Source of the DNA: Antedon bifida
Taxonomy: Eukaryota; Echinodermata; Crinoidea; Comatulida; Antedonidae
Assembly: GCA_963402885.1 (NCBI GenBank)
Contig: OY727094.1
Span: 16,742,501 to 16,806,500 of the forward strand
DNA: 64,000 nucleotides
Reading direction: 5' to 3'
In this document: piece after piece, positions 12,841 through 25,439 of the stretch
Layout: the number at the start of each line of letters is the position of its first letter
Position numbering within the stretch: position 1 is the first letter of the stretch
Program-made: the position numbers and the translations under genes
Notes under the pieces: model-generated
Databases searched by the model: none
Seen by the model: only the letters and a program-made list of their open reading frames with translations
Told to the model about the DNA's origin: nothing

Positions 12841-13262
12841 TACTAAAAACTTTATTTAATCACGGTAACACTTGTTCACCTCAATGGTGTTTTTCGACAA
12901 GGCCGTAAGACATTATACACTATTTAGCAATTAAACAACTAACAACAAGAGTTTATCTTGACAATGTCAATGAAACTTAAAACTAAAGATATTAATTAAA
13001 TTATTATTAAGGATTTAACCAAAAACTGAAAATCTTAATTTACACATCTACATTAATATTAAATTACAGTATTAAAACAAATTAGAATTTTAAAATTTGT
13101 AAAATCCAAATCGTACAAAAGAGTGAACACCAATATTAACATTAAGAAAGTAATTACTTACAAATAAATGCTCTAACATATTAACCTTATTGAATTGAAA
13201 ATCTTAAATACATTTCTGACATCATATAATTTGAACTATAGTATACTTAAATATAATGGTAA

Positions 13263-14839
13263 TCATACATTTTTTAATTTTAATTTAAAATTAAAAGATG
13301 TTTTTACATTTTTTATGTCATCACTTAGTTCATTCCATAATTTAGCACCTCTATAAGACAGGCTACGTTTTTTATAGTCCGTTCTAGGTTTAGGTAGCAT
13401 TAGTTGATCTTGAGATCTTGTGTCATAATGATTTTCTTTGATATGAAATCTGTTTATTAGGTAAGTTGGTGCTAAATTATTGGTAATTTTGAACATAGTG
13501 ATGGCTTCATTTATATACAAACGTTTCTCAAGATTATCAAAGTTAAGGCTGTGCAAGGCTTCACTACTAGAATCACTTCTACTTTTCTTAGTTATTATTT
13601 TGGCAGCTCTGTTTCGCATAACTTGAAGTTTGTTACTTTGTAGTTGGTTTGAGCGTCCCCAGACAACATGGCAGTATTCAAAATAGGGAGCAATTAACGA
13701 TTTGTACATTGTACATTGAGTATTTTTTGGTAAAATAGAATTTGCTTTTTTGAGGTAGTAAAGTCCTTGCAGTGCCTTACCTTTTACATAGTCAGTATGT
13801 TTATTCCAAGAGAGATTATCATCAATAATCACACCAAGGTGATAACAATGTTTGACACGATTTAGCTTTTGACCATCAATATTTAGATTTAAATCATTAA
13901 TTTTTGAAGTTTTTTGTGAAGTACTTATAATCATATATTCAGTTTTCTGTACATTTAAACTAAGTTTATTTTTAATGAGCCAGTTTTTAATACTATTTAA
14001 GTCAACATTTAGAGCTTCAATTACATCATTAATATTGTCAGATGAGTAATGAATAGCTGTATCATCTGCATACATGGAAACGTTACTATTTTGTATATTT
14101 TGAGGCAGATCATTAATATAAAGTAAGAATAGTAATGGGCCTAGAATAGACCCCTGTGGAATGCCACAGGTACTTTTACATGTGCTTGACGAGACACCAT
14201 TTATACTTGTAATATGATTTCTATCTAGCAGGTAGTTTTTTATCCAGTTTATTACATTATCTTGGAGATTGAAGAATTTTAGTTTTTTAAGTAGGAGCTC
14301 ATGGTTTACAGTGTCAAATGCTTTTTTTAAATCAATCATTGCAATGCCTATATACTTTCCTTTATCAATGGATTCAATTCAAGCCACTCTTCATTTAAAT
14401 TAAGGAGAGCAAAAGTGGTTGAGTATCCTGGTCTAAAACCTGACTGATGCTCATATATCATATCATAGGAATGTAGATAGGAATAAATTTGGTCAAAGAC
14501 TACTCTTTCAAGAATTTTAGAGAGAACAGGCAGAACCGAAATAGGTCTGTAGTTGCTTCTTTCAGTTTTATCACCACCTTTATATATGGGACAGATTTTA
14601 GCACTTTTCCATTTGGCAGGGAATGTTGATGTTGAGAGAGATAAATTTATTAAGTAGGTGAGTGGATACACAATAGAATCTTTTGCTACATTTATAAGGT
14701 AGGCTGGAAGCATATCATTTCCAGTCGCCTTTTTTATTGAGATAGAAGTTAATAGTTTATATACATATTCACAGTCAATATTTTCAAAGTTAAATTTTTC
14801 GGGATTTTTAACATTTGTGTTTTGTACAAAAATCATCAT
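13263..14839 (-). pseudogene. LINE A reverse transcriptase (frameshifted)
   Basis: Two adjoining frames make the RT. 14839-14348 holds the fingers part (KATGNDMLPAYLI, KICPIYKGGDK, NYRPISVLP, HQSGFRPGYST). 14339-13263 holds the palm and thumb (MIDLKKAFDTVNH, GIPQGSILGPLLF, catalytic YADD, LGVIID). The last frame is in the same phase as the endonuclease frame, so two shifts of opposite sign lie near 14815-14835 and 14350-14385. The C-terminal region ends YRGAKLWNELSDD, a common end in this LINE group. The catalytic residues remain. Confidence 0.85.
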
Positions 14840-16193
14840 TATTTACATTAGAAATTGTTTTAGCAAGGTTTGGACCCACATTAGAAAAATACTCATTTAA
14901 AGCATTAGCAATATCACTAGAATTAGACTGTGTACCACTCTCACTTTTCAGATTTGTTATATCAGTATTTTTACTTTTGCCAGGAACAATGAGTCTTATG
15001 TTTTCCCAGATCTTTTTGGGGTTTTTAGTATTAAGTTGATCTGAGAAGTAATCCTGTTTGCATTGTTTAATTTTTGAATTAACTTCATTTCTTTTTGCTT
15101 GATATTCATCCCATAAGGGTGCACTGTTCTTCTTTATGGCTTTCCGTTTTAATGCGTCTCTTTCGTGCTTACTTTTTAGCAAATCCTTTGTTAACCAAGG
15201 GCTTTGTTTATGCCTGACTCTTCTTTTTCTTAGGGGTGCATGTTTATTAGCCACTTTTATGAACTTATTTTCAAAATCTTCAAGAGCCTTATCAATGTTA
15301 TCATGTTTTGAGATTTCCATCCAATTTACATTTAGCAGATCTAGTTTGAAATTAGTTTCGTCAAGGTTTTTGTAATTTCTATTTGTTTTATACCTATGGT
15401 TATTAACACTTTTCTTTTGTTTACCAATTACAGCATAAATAATAGAATGGTCACTTATACCACTATGTAATACACCAGCATTGCTTACTTTTTCTGTATT
15501 AGAGACATATATGTGATCTATAAAAGTGGTTTTAATGCTTGTAATTCGTGTAGATTCAGTAATTATCATTTTTAAATGGTGATTTGTAGTTATCTCATTT
15601 AATCTATTTGTGTAACATAAAGGAGTGCTTGCGTTAATATCACAATTCAAATCACCAATTACAATTAGTTCATTGTTTGTGTATGTACTTTCTATATCAT
15701 TAAGAACATGTTCAAATGTTTCAAATAAATTTATACTTGAATTAGGCGGGCGATACCAGGCTAACAAGATTATTGGCTTCATTTTTGGTTGTGTAATTTC
15801 AATAGCAATTAATTCTAGTTCAGGTTTCATTAAATTTTCTTTAATTTTATATGTGAAGCCACCATTTTTATTAACATATAATGCAACACCACCACCTTCA
15901 CGATTACGGTCCTTCCTAAAGATATCATACCCATTGATTGCAATGTCATTATTATTAATTTGATTATTAAGTCGTGTTTCATTTAGTGCAAAAATATCAA
16001 TTTTGTTGTTTTCTAAAAGAAATTTAAATTCATCGAACTTACCAGGGAGAGTTGCAATGTTTAGACCTGCTATGTTTAAACCTTTATCATTAAATATTTT
16101 ACATTTTTCGGTGAATATGTCACTTTTATCAAGGCGCGAGTCCACATCAGAGAGTTCATTATTGTCCATATTATTGTTATTGGTTTTTTCCAC
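14808..16193 (-). CDS. LINE A endonuclease and linker region
   Basis: A frame of 461 codons from ATG at 16193. Residues about 35-255 are an APE-like endonuclease with the expected marks: NIATLPGKFDEF near the start, FALNETRL (catalytic E), GGGVALYVN, WYRPP, VIGDLNCD and the SDHSIIYAV end motif. This nuclease nicks target DNA to prime reverse transcription. The following about 200 residues, rich in lysine, form the linker to the RT. The frame ends at 14808 because of a one-base shift; the true continuation is in the neighbouring frame (from about 14839). Confidence 0.85.
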   Translation of the reverse strand: MEKTNNNNMDNNELSDVDSRLDKSDIFTEKCKIFNDKGLNIAGLNIATLPGKFDEFKFLLENNKIDIFALNETRLNNQINNNDIAINGYDIFRKDRNREGGGVALYVNKNGGFTYKIKENLMKPELELIAIEITQPKMKPIILLAWYRPPNSSINLFETFEHVLNDIESTYTNNELIVIGDLNCDINASTPLCYTNRLNEITTNHHLKMIITESTRITSIKTTFIDHIYVSNTEKVSNAGVLHSGISDHSIIYAVIGKQKKSVNNHRYKTNRNYKNLDETNFKLDLLNVNWMEISKHDNIDKALEDFENKFIKVANKHAPLRKRRVRHKQSPWLTKDLLKSKHERDALKRKAIKKNSAPLWDEYQAKRNEVNSKIKQCKQDYFSDQLNTKNPKKIWENIRLIVPGKSKNTDITNLKSESGTQSNSSDIANALNEYFSNVGPNLAKTISNVNNDDFCTKHKC

Positions 16194-16250
16194 GTTTGGA
16201 ATTTCTTCTACGGCAATTTCATCGTTGCCAGGCTCTCATTGTTGAGTGCA

Positions 16251-17094
16251 ATTAGGCTTAGGCATACTCTATGCAATTAGGTATTGAATAAATACATTAT
16301 TAAACAAGTCATTAGTAGTTAATAATCAGAGACAAGATAAAATCTAACCAACTGAATGTTTACAGGCGCAAAAAAAAGCTAATGATCATATGAACTATTA
16401 ATACAAAAATACTAATAAAGTTGTTTTATATATGTACAAATTCAATTCAATGACATACAGCATGACAACATGATTATTCTACCTATGAAGTTAAACAACT
16501 ATAAGAAAACTAAAATGTATACATTAGATAACCGGCTACTGAGTCAGCCAATAGGCATCTTGATTGAAGAATATTTTGATTCCAATAATTGAAGCTACTA
16601 TTAAGTATATATATAAACAGTTATATTCTGTACTTTGCTTGATAATAATAAATTAATACAGCAAGTCAGAAAATTCGCAAATTTAAAAAAAAGCTAAACG
16701 TTCATTGTTTGTTGCTTTTGTAAATTCTACAATAATAATAATAACCAAACATTTATATAGACCAATTTCAAAAAGATTATCAAAGGCACATTCTATCATG
16801 AAATTTCTACCATAAATAAATTTGATACTGTTTGAGATTGCATGAATTTTTTAAATGATAGCAACTGCATATAATAGGTAATAATAATATTAATAATTTA
16901 TTTTTATAATATTTCAAGATACAGTAACAATAAAATATGTTATTAGATGTTTAGAAAAAATATAAAAGTTGTTTAACCACATTCGGACAATTTAATTACT
17001 CTTTAGTAAGGTACAGTCTAAGAGGGATCATATGACTTCATGGCACATGCAAGAAAACGTCCTTTAATGATGGTATGCAAGATAGTGGACAATA
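16251..17094. other. Noncoding, AT-rich
   Basis: No gene recognised upstream of LINE A. Confidence 0.4.
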
Positions 17095-17281
17095 GATGCA
17101 CCAATGTGTTCATGACAAGCACATCAAAGTTCAACTGCGTCAGATACATTTAACATCCTAACAATACATCCCAGATAGATGCACCAATGTGTTCATGACA
17201 AGCACATCAAAGTTCAACTGCGTCAGATACATTTAATATCCTAACAATACATCCCAGATAGATGCACCAATGTGTTCATGA
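17095..17281. repeat. 83-bp tandem repeat, 2.3 copies
   Basis: GATGCACCAATGTGTTCATG recurs at 17095, 17178 and 17261, a period of 83 bp, with only one or two differences between the copies. The third copy is partial. Confidence 0.9.
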
Positions 17282-18053
17282 ATCAACATTTTTTAAGCAT
17301 ATCATTTTATTTTGAGAACTTGGAGGAACTATTTAACTGGAAAACAATAGTGAGGCCGAATGGAGGAACTTATAAAGTTTTGTTTAACTGGAAAACACCA
17401 TTCGAAAATGAAAAAAATTCATTTTAGGTCCATTTTAAAGACACTAGACTTATGCTTTTTTTACTTATGGTCACACACTACATTTTATGAAAAAGTTAAT
17501 ACTATATACATATATACGTATTTAAGCAGTTAAAAAATGTGAAAAATAAGTTGATTCTAATCATTTTAGCAGCCCGCTATAAATCCCAACATGCATCGGG
17601 TGCGGATTGATATTTTTATATTTTTGTGATGTGATGTACCCACTTCGACCGATCGCATGAAAGGGAAAACAATTAAAAGAACCGTAACTTTTCAGCGGAA
17701 ATACCAGTTCTTCCCCAATTTGTATTAATGGATTCTGCCAAAGAAGGAAAGACAATTAATTCAGCAACAAGACATCGTCAGGCTAGGCCTATAGCGTACG
17801 ATGTTCGTAGGTTACTGCTGTTTACCAGCTAGGCCTACAAAAGTCAAAACTAAGCCTACTATTAAGCTAGGCCTAGAAACGTTTACAAGAGAACTTTCGA
17901 CGTGAGCTACTTAGGTAGTCCATTGTTTTTCTCTTTTTATCATAATTAAAACGCACATTTAAGACAAGAAATGACCTGGTTTAATGTTTTTCAAGTTATA
18001 TATATGCATTATTTTTACAAAACATCAAAAATGACTGGGTACTATCTAGTCTA
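17282..18053. other. Noncoding stretch
   Basis: Nothing firmly coding. A plus-strand ATG at 17728 opens a short frame (MDSAKEGKTINSATRHRQ) in a mildly CpG-rich patch at 17570-17880, but no clear donor follows, so I do not call it. Confidence 0.35.
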
Positions 18054-18734
18054 CAGGCCCATATCCAGGGGGGGTGCGTTGGGTGCAGACGCACCCCCCC
18101 CCCCCCCCCCCAAGTCCCAAAAGGTCCACTATTTCCTCGGTTGGTATTTTTTCTTGTCTTGTTTAACTAAAGACAATCATTATATATATACAAACAAAAA
18201 TATGTTAATATAAAATGAAAAAATACCGGTAATTAAATTACGGAATCTGAACTGACTGCAAACTCGATGTGAAACATGCGCAGTCGATCATGTGACGACA
18301 AGCAATAGCTTAGCGCTTCATGTACGCGGTACGCGGTAAAGTGTTTTTGCATGCTGGAAATACAGACAACCGGCGGTAATTTGCTGGAAATACAGACAAC
18401 CGGCGGTAAATACAGACACTATCGAATACAGCGCCTAAACATGGGAAGGAAGCAGGAAGCTAGAAAGCGGAAAGCTGCTGGAAAATCAACGCTGTCTAAG
18501 TTGGCCTTTAAACATCATGAAAGCGTTAAGTTCTGGTGTCCATCGTTCAACTAGCCCAAGCCACAACAAAGAGTCTTAAATCAGTCTTTAGAACGTCAAA
18601 TAGGGCAAATTTTGCCGGGGGCCCTATACGGCCCTTGGACCCTGACCGGGGGGCCCTATACGGCCCTCGGGCCCCCAGCCATTGTTGCTCGCTTCGCTCG
18701 CACCCCCCCATTATAAATGCTGCATACGGGCCTG
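18054..18734 (+). mobile_element. hAT-type DNA transposon, deleted copy
   Basis: Left end CAGGCCCATATCCAGG and right end (reverse complement) CAGGCCCGTATGCAG are typical hAT termini. The 8-bp flanks CTAGTCTA (18046-18053) and CTAGTGTC (18735-18742) agree at six of eight positions, as expected for an aged 8-bp duplication. The interior includes a G/C homopolymer stretch (18066-18110) and a short frame with KRKAAGKSTLSKL, reminiscent of the start of hAT transposases. No dimerisation or catalytic domain is present. Confidence 0.7.
18351..18554 (+). pseudogene. Possible hAT transposase N-terminal fragment
   Basis: A 67-codon frame. The first 23 residues come from a direct repeat of an 18-residue-coding unit (LEIQTTGG twice); the part from the ATG at 18441 reads MGRKQEARKRKAAGKSTLSK, a basic leader like those preceding the BED/TTF zinc finger in hAT proteins. 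Nothing of the finger or catalytic core remains. Confidence 0.35.
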
Positions 18735-18742
18735 CTAGTGTC

Positions 18743-19929
18743 TTTTAAGTAAAATGTCTATCGTAAATTACCAGATCTACATACAGTAGCCTATTGATTA
18801 TGATACAGGTATGTGCCCGTAAACTTAAATTTCCCTAAAAAACTACTCTAAAAACTTAAAAGCCCCTCCCTGCAATACTCAAATTAATGTTTTGATCAAT
18901 TTTGATACTGAGATTTTTACTTCCTTTAATGGTATGGCCCAGGCATTCAATCTTAAAATCATCAAGTCCTCCTCACCAGTCGGAAAAAAAGTGATAGACC
19001 TCGACCTATTATAGTTAGGCCCACAGCATGAACCTAGGCTAGGTCCAGGAGAGCAGGACACACGCGCTGGACTACTACTCTACTACTGTAGGAGAGTTGC
19101 ATCCTACCTAGCCTATAATGCGGTTTCTGTACTTACGGCCTACAATATTCTTGTCTTTTTGGTATAGATGTTTAGTGTTAGAATGGCCTAGCTAGTCCAG
19201 TAGGGCCTATCGTTACTCTTTTCTCCTAAACAGTCACCGTGCTTACTTAAAGTTAACCGTAATAAAATATGTAAAATAACTAGGCCTAGGCCTACTCTAC
19301 TAGACAGACACGTGTTTGATTATTGAAAACTTTCCACATGTGTTACAACTTAACTACGAACGATCGCTGCCGATTATATGTAATCAGTCGACCATAAAGA
19401 TGACCTGCAATCTTACGTAATTAACAGGTAAATTAGTTTGATTACATTTCGTCTGGAAAATCGTCGCAAGCGAAAGTAAACAAAGATTTCAAACCACGAG
19501 TACGCATTATGCATATGCTAATTAGGATTGTTTACAACTCGTCACGGTTGAGAAGGTATTTTCACACAGATCGTGAGAAAGTTTTATGATTATGCATACA
19601 GAATAGCCAAACAAGCGCGTTTCATTATGGGGTATGTTTTGATCAAAAACTTTGACTGGAAGTCAGAGTTATTTTTTTAACAAAAAAACGTCTGTATTTC
19701 AGTTAAATGATTTTTTTTTCGACACATTTTTGGTGATAGTTAATAACTATTATGATAATTCAAAATGACCCACCTTTTTTCGAAATCTGTTATTTTTTAT
19801 TTTTTTGGAATTAGTCAAAGGGACAATACATCTTTAAGAAAGGCCATACTTTATTTTAATGTACTCCTAATGCTAAACAATTTAATCTCGATTTTATAAA
19901 TTTTCTCATCTTCATAACTTCATCTTCAT
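18743..19929. other. Noncoding stretch with a CpG-richer, motif-dense part at 19290-19620
   Basis: No exon called. 19290-19620 has CACGTG at 19311, a CACATGTG box near 19335, an octamer-like ATGCTAAT near 19514 and several CpG clusters, so it could be a promoter or enhancer. No start exon could be tied to it. Confidence 0.3.
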
Positions 19930-21960
19930 GACACAAAAAATCAACAAATTAATAAAGAAAAGACAAATAGCGTTCCGGTCTCAAAACAAGGAAAACATGA
20001 AACAACTGCAAAAAAAGATTTTTACCATACGCGTATTGAGAAACATAAAAAAAAGTAATCCAGCACAATGGCACAAAGAAATTAAACAATTAGAGTAGGT
20101 GCCGAAAAAACCAGTTGTGTTAAAATAAACATGCCTCCAGATATTGACGAAAACAACTATGTAGTTGCTGCTAATCTGATAAATAACAACCTCACATCAG
20201 TTGCAGCAGGCATTCCAGTTCTTAACAAGACACAACTTCCAGCGTATTTACCTGCATTGCACCAATGCCCAATCGTTTACCCATGGGAAGTATACAATGC
20301 GCTTAGAAGAACTAAAGCAAACAAAGCAAGCGGCCCAAGTAATATCCCAGCAAAAATTGTTTGCATATGAAATTAGTGGACCATTAACTGAAATAATCAA
20401 CACATCATTCCAGAACGGAATAGTACCCCAACGATGGAAAACTGAAAAAGTCGTCCCTATGCCTAAGACAAAGCCTGCTTCTTATGACAAAATTCGCCCT
20501 ATATCTCTCACTGACCATTTTGCGAAAGCAGCCGAAGGTTTTATCGTTCAATGGCTGATGAGAGACATCTATATAAAACTCGACCACAATCAATTTGGTA
20601 ATCGCCCCGGTAGATCAACGTGCCACTACCTCATTAAACTAGTAGATACGTTAGCAAAACACGCTGAAAAGCCCCATTCAATTTCTAGGCTACTAATAAC
20701 AGATTATAGCAAAGCATTTGATAACATTAATCGCAATACCTAAGATGCTTTCACTTGGTGCTAGACCAGAAATCATGCCATGGGTATGTGACTTAACAAG
20801 TAGATCACAATACGTCTCCTACCAAGGTGTTAACTCTAAAGTTGTCACCCTCCGCGCAGGTATCCCACAAGGAACTAAACTAAGACCTTTGGGATTCCTT
20901 TGCATGAATAATGATGTTGACATATCGAACAAAATTACCACCCTTAAATATGTTGATGATATGACGATGATCGAGACCACATTTAGAAACGATATCAATA
21001 GACGCAATATGCAGATTGAAGTGGACTCGTTAACCGTTTGGGCAAATTTTATGAAACTTAATCCAAGTAAATGTGCCTCTATGAATGTCACTTTTATGAA
21101 AACAGCACTTAATATTGATCCATTAAGTATTAATAACGAAATTATCAATGTGGTTGACTCCGTCAAAATTCTAGGCCTACATAATTATTATTTCTGATCT
21201 TAAATGGAACCTCCAAGTTCAAGATATGATCAAACGTGCTAATGGTAGAATTCATATGCTCAAATTTCTCACTACATTTTCATTGCCAAAGCCTGACCTT
21301 CTAATGATTTACTTAAGTTACGTTAGACATGTGGTAGAATATGCTACACCGGTTTGGCACCCACACCTTACCGATGAACATACCAATGCTATTGAAAGAG
21401 TACAAAAACGTGCGTGTCGAATAATCTTAGGCCACAATTATGTCTCATATGAAGCAGCTTGTTCGATTTTAAAATTACAACCCCTTAAGGAACGAAGAAC
21501 CGAATTATGTATTAAGTTTGGTACTTCTTTACTTCTTAATTCTGAATTTAAAGAATGGTTACCACCCCTAAGAGAAGAAACCCATAAGTACAATTTAAAA
21601 AATAGGAAACACCATACGATCCCCAGTGTCAAAACAGAACGATACAAACGTAGCCCCATTCCCTACCTCGTAAATATTTTAAATAACCGGGGCTAATGCA
21701 ATTTACTACAATTCATATTCGCGGGGCAATATTATTCAATACTAAACAGTTCCAAATTTCTGTTTTAATCATTGTATTTTATCATATAATGTATAGTTTA
21801 AATTGTAATTGTATGTTGTTGATTAATGGAGATGCAAATTTTAATGTTAAATGTTATATTATTTATCCAATTTTTATAAATTGTCACGATTGTTGTGATT
21901 CAGTTTTTTTAAACTGCAAGACAACAATTGAAATAAATAAACCTTGATTATTATTATAAC
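19930..21960 (+). mobile_element. LINE B: 5'-truncated, broken non-LTR retrotransposon
   Basis: The element covers the linker before the RT (basic text such as KKSNPAQWHKEIKQL), the whole RT and a 3' UTR. It ends in AATAAATAAACC and a short TTATTATT tail at about 21960. The endonuclease is missing, so it is 5'-truncated, as usual for LINE copies. The protein end (VKTERYKRSPIPY) resembles that of LINE C (VKTNRSKTFI), placing both in one CR1/Jockey-type group; the clade is inference. Confidence 0.8.
20131..21696 (+). pseudogene. LINE B reverse transcriptase (frameshifted)
   Basis: Four successive frames carry RT motifs in order: TKANKASGPSNIPAKI (20290-20365), then KTKPASYDKIRPISLTDHF and TDYSKAFDNIN, then AGIPQGTKL and the catalytic YVDD (about 20950), then the thumb and C-terminal end with RVQKRACRIILG. 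Frames change near 20355, 20735 and 21190, and an in-frame TAG stands near 20097, so at least four lesions separate it from a working enzyme. Confidence 0.85.
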
Positions 21961-22046
21961 TTTCTTCCTGTTTAGGAAACATATGCTCTACATAAACACA
22001 GTCCTATTACAAGTCTTTGGAAGTGGGGTTGTAATTTGTCATTAGA
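21961..22046. other. Short noncoding gap
   Basis: Nothing recognised. Confidence 0.4.
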
Positions 22047-22150
22047 AAAAAATCCTGACATATGACAGGATTTGAACCCAGGACCCTTGGATTGGTAGCC
22101 ATGTACAGCTCCACTCCATCAATCAAACAATCGGTGGTGTTAAAGGATTC
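22047..22150 (-). mobile_element. tRNA-derived SINE head
   Basis: On the minus strand there is an A-box-like TGATGGAGTGG and, about 45 bp on, an exact B box within GGGTTCAAATCC. These are RNA polymerase III internal promoter boxes at tRNA spacing. The acceptor and anticodon stems do not form cleanly, so I call it SINE-derived and not a tRNA gene. A similar B box (GGGTTCAAATCTGG, minus strand) appears near 28704-28718. Confidence 0.5.
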
Positions 22151-22608
22151 TATAATATATAATATTCTATAATAATTCCTATTTTCAAATGTTTATAACT
22201 GACCAAGATCGGTTGGGACGGCTGTTGCGACCTATAATACTAAATCCCCAGTCGGTTGCTTGATACGAATGTTATAATTATGTACTGTCCCACCCTAAAA
22301 TGATTTAATTGTTGTAAGACAATAACGTGTGCGATACCATGCAAATAAATACAATTGTATATTTTGTTAATATTTGATTCAATGTTTTAACTTAGGGGTG
22401 ATGATTGTCGTCAATTTGTTGCTACTCACGCCGAATGAACTAGAAAGTGTGAATAATCTCGTTCTAAACATAGAGTAATATAATGTAGAAATAACATACC
22501 TTCTATCTATTAACCAATTGAACATAAAATCACTATAAAGCAAAACGATTAAATCCAAATAATTGTATTTGAAAGTAGCCTGGGTAGCGTTTGTAAACTT
22601 GAATAACA
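22151..22608. other. Noncoding
   Basis: No gene. GGTTGGGACGGCT near 22211 is shared with the minus strand at about 28690, next to the SINE-like B box, suggesting a common repeat family. Confidence 0.35.
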
Positions 22609-22949
22609 CTGTAAACTTACATAGAACTAAACTTGACTTGAACAATCTTGAGACAGGATAATATCCACTAATAACCTCTGACTTGGACGAGATGGTAGCA
22701 GCAACTGTAAACTTACATAGAACTAAACTTGACTTGAACAATCTTGAGACAGGATAATATCCACTAATAACCTCTGACTTGGACGAGATGGTAGCAGCAA
22801 CTGTAAACTTACATAGAACTAAACTTGACTTGAACAATCTTGAAACAGGATAATATCCACTAATAACCTCTGACTTGGACGAGATGGTAGCAGCAACTGT
22901 AAACTTACATGGAACAAAACTTGACTTGAACAACCTTGAGACAGGATAC
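22609..22949. repeat. 96-bp minisatellite, about 3.6 copies
   Basis: CTGTAAACTTACATAG and its neighbours recur at 22609, 22705, 22801 and 22897, a period of 96 bp, with very few differences. Because 96 is a multiple of three, the array is open on the minus strand as a 32-residue repeat; I regard that frame as a by-product. Confidence 0.9.
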
Positions 22950-23736
22950 AAATGCCTATCCTGCACCAATTCAACACATTTAAGATGAACTTCCTTATTA
23001 GAAATAGTTCATAATTTCAAACTTAATGGTCTTGTTCAGGAAGTGAGGTTTAAAAAGGAAACATCTGAAAATATTGTACAGTAACAAATACTAAGTATGT
23101 TAACTATATGTTTTGCCTGTTAATCTTCAAGAATTGTGAATGTATGAATTGTTTAATGAATACAAATTACAAGATAAAATCGGCGAAAATGATGAATTAT
23201 GAAATGAATTGTATAGCATTGTCAAGCCTATTAAAAAGTCAACCACGGATCTAGATGTATGAATAATAACACAGACAAGTATAGCCATCCCATTAACAAC
23301 ATTTGCATTCGGAATTAAATTGTAAAGTAAGATGTATTATCGTTGGATAATATAAACCCAGATTATAGAATGGAGGCGCAAATATTTATATTGTTCTTAA
23401 ATATATTTTCACGTAAAGTTCTTTCCTGTTACCGGAAATGTTGTCTATTAACAATCTCCTACAATGTACTACAATGGGTACTGACATTATTGACGCATTC
23501 TCGAGGGTAATCGATTATTTAACATTTGGTAAAAAAAGATAGGTATCTGAAGCAAGATGCAAAAAGACATAATGCATTATCGCTCCATCAACTAAGAACG
23601 GCTATGCACCACCACGCACAAAATCAAGAAAGAGTTCTCAATCTGTCAATCCTCACTGTGTCCACACTCATTGTCTCGTCCTCAAGATGGGATATCATAT
23701 ATTGTTTTAATGTTGTATTTAGTACGTTTAAATATA
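22950..23736. other. Noncoding
   Basis: No gene recognised. Confidence 0.4.
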
Positions 23737-24140
23737 GGTGTCGAGTTGTATGTTATGTCATACCATTGCTCACATACAGGTGTCGAGTTGTATGTTATAT
23801 CATACCATTGCTCACATACAGGTGTCGAGTTGTATGTTATATCATACCATTGCTCACATACAGGTGTCGAGTTGTATGTTATATCATACCATTGCTCACA
23901 TACAGGTGTCGAGTTGTATTCTATGTCATACCATTGCTCACATACAGGTGTCGAGTTGTATGTTATGTCATACCATTGCTCACATACAGGTGTCGAGTTG
24001 TATGTTATGTCATACCATTGCTCACATACAGGTGTCGAGTTGTATTTTATGTTATACCATTGCTCACATACAGGTGTCGAGTTGTATGTTATGTTATACC
24101 ATTGCTCACATACAGGTGTCGAGTTGTATGTTATATCATA
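23737..24140. repeat. 42-bp minisatellite, 10 copies
   Basis: GGTGTCGAGTTGTATGTTAT recurs every 42 bp from 23737 to 24115. Copies differ at two or three positions. The period is a multiple of three, so all three plus-strand frames are open across it; none looks like a real protein. Confidence 0.95.
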
Positions 24141-25439
24141 ATTCGTGTTTCCGCAGCAATGTGTTTTTCATTCGATTTTTGTCCACTTTTTTATTTTATC
24201 TCTATTGTATCAAAAAATAATTAAAACACCGCTAAAAACACCCAGAATAATATAGTTTGGCATTTTATACTTTTGTTATGTTTTTGCGCGCATCATCTAA
24301 TTCACACAGTACAATTTTTCTTTATAGCGTCTTTTATTTTCGTAAAGTAAAAAGTAAAGTCTAAAGTTCCATATCCACTATTGCTTTTATTTTAAAGTGA
24401 AGGGATAGTGTATAACAAATTAATGGACGTAAATACAGTAGTTCCGAATTTTATTCGTGATAATTTGTTTTACAGCTCACTATGTCGGTCGGTCGGTTGG
24501 TTGGTTGGTCGGTCGGTTGGTCGGTAAACACTAACTTGAGCACGCGACTGCAGCCATGTATATGATATTGTTTTATGTAAACATAGGCCTACAACTGAAA
24601 TTATATATATTGTGATTTTGTTCTATTTTTATACTCTAATCCACTCCTCCTCTTTGGATCCGCCTTGGCATGTTGTATTACAACATTAGGCCTATCATAA
24701 CCATCCCACACGTTAGCAGCTAAAAAGTTTGTTTGAAGAAGAACACAAATTCGACAAAAAACGTATACACAAAAAAGTAAAGACTACTAAAAAAACTACT
24801 AGAAACTTAAAGATGACAGCATTAAATATAATATTAAATGACGGGTATTAGCCAAATGTAAGCCTTATTCCAATATAAGTAAACGCTGCAACCTATGTCT
24901 GCTAGGGAAATGTTTCGTTATAATATATAAGCTAAGCCTGATATTTGCTCTCTTAATCAAAGGAACCAATTATTTAGCACATGCAGGCATAGAAGAAAAT
25001 TCTTATTGAGATATCAAAAGTAATAATTAAAGACACCTAATAGATAAGTCGAACAGTCGAATGTACAACTTGTTCTGTCGCTTGCATATATTAGCTTCCT
25101 ATGACCATTGTACTTAATTACCAACTTTACTCAGAACCTAACACCTCATGAAACAGTCTGTAGTGTTAATAAATATGTTGAACTATTAACCTGAGTATTG
25201 ATTTTTCATATATATATATATATATTTGTGTATTTTTGTTGCAATGAATTGATTTATTTCATACCGTTATACATTCAAACATAATAATAGGGCTACTGTA
25301 TTTAGCCTCTTTGACTCGAAAATGCATTGGTGACTTCCTATTTTCTTTCTGTAGAATCGAAATAAAAAGAATAAAATGAAATCTTTTTCAATAGTTTGTC
25401 AAAGTACTTTTATCAGAGTGCGCTTTTATTCTTGCCCAT
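24141..25439. other. Noncoding, with a hAT-like end and a GGTC/GGTT run
   Basis: 24481-24525 is a (GGTC/GGTT)n run followed by GAGCACGCGAC; a similar GACCGACC-CGCGAC arrangement occurs at 59090-59170. GGATCCGCCTTGG at 24656 looks like the inner part of a hAT right end. A (TA)n run is near 25210. No exon recognised. Confidence 0.4.

Larger units (their letters stand above)
12841..16250 (-). mobile_element. LINE A: non-LTR retrotransposon, near full length
   Basis: The minus-strand element carries an APE-type endonuclease and a reverse transcriptase, followed by about 420 bp of 3' UTR that ends near 12841 with an ATTAAATAAAG motif (minus strand). The protein ending with a KLWNELSDDIKN motif fits the CR1/L2/Daphne-like group of LINEs; the exact clade is inference. 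The coding part is split by two frameshifts that compensate each other, so it is no longer active as read. Ends are approximate; I could not define a target-site duplication. No ORF1 (gag-like) protein was recognised upstream. Confidence 0.8.

Noticed and set aside
22379-22969. 196-codon minus-strand frame with a 32-residue repeat
   Set aside because: It follows a 96-bp tandem array whose period is a multiple of three; non-repeat parts show no protein character.
23526-24224. Three overlapping long plus-strand frames
   Set aside because: All derive from the 42-bp array, open in every frame; no family resemblance.
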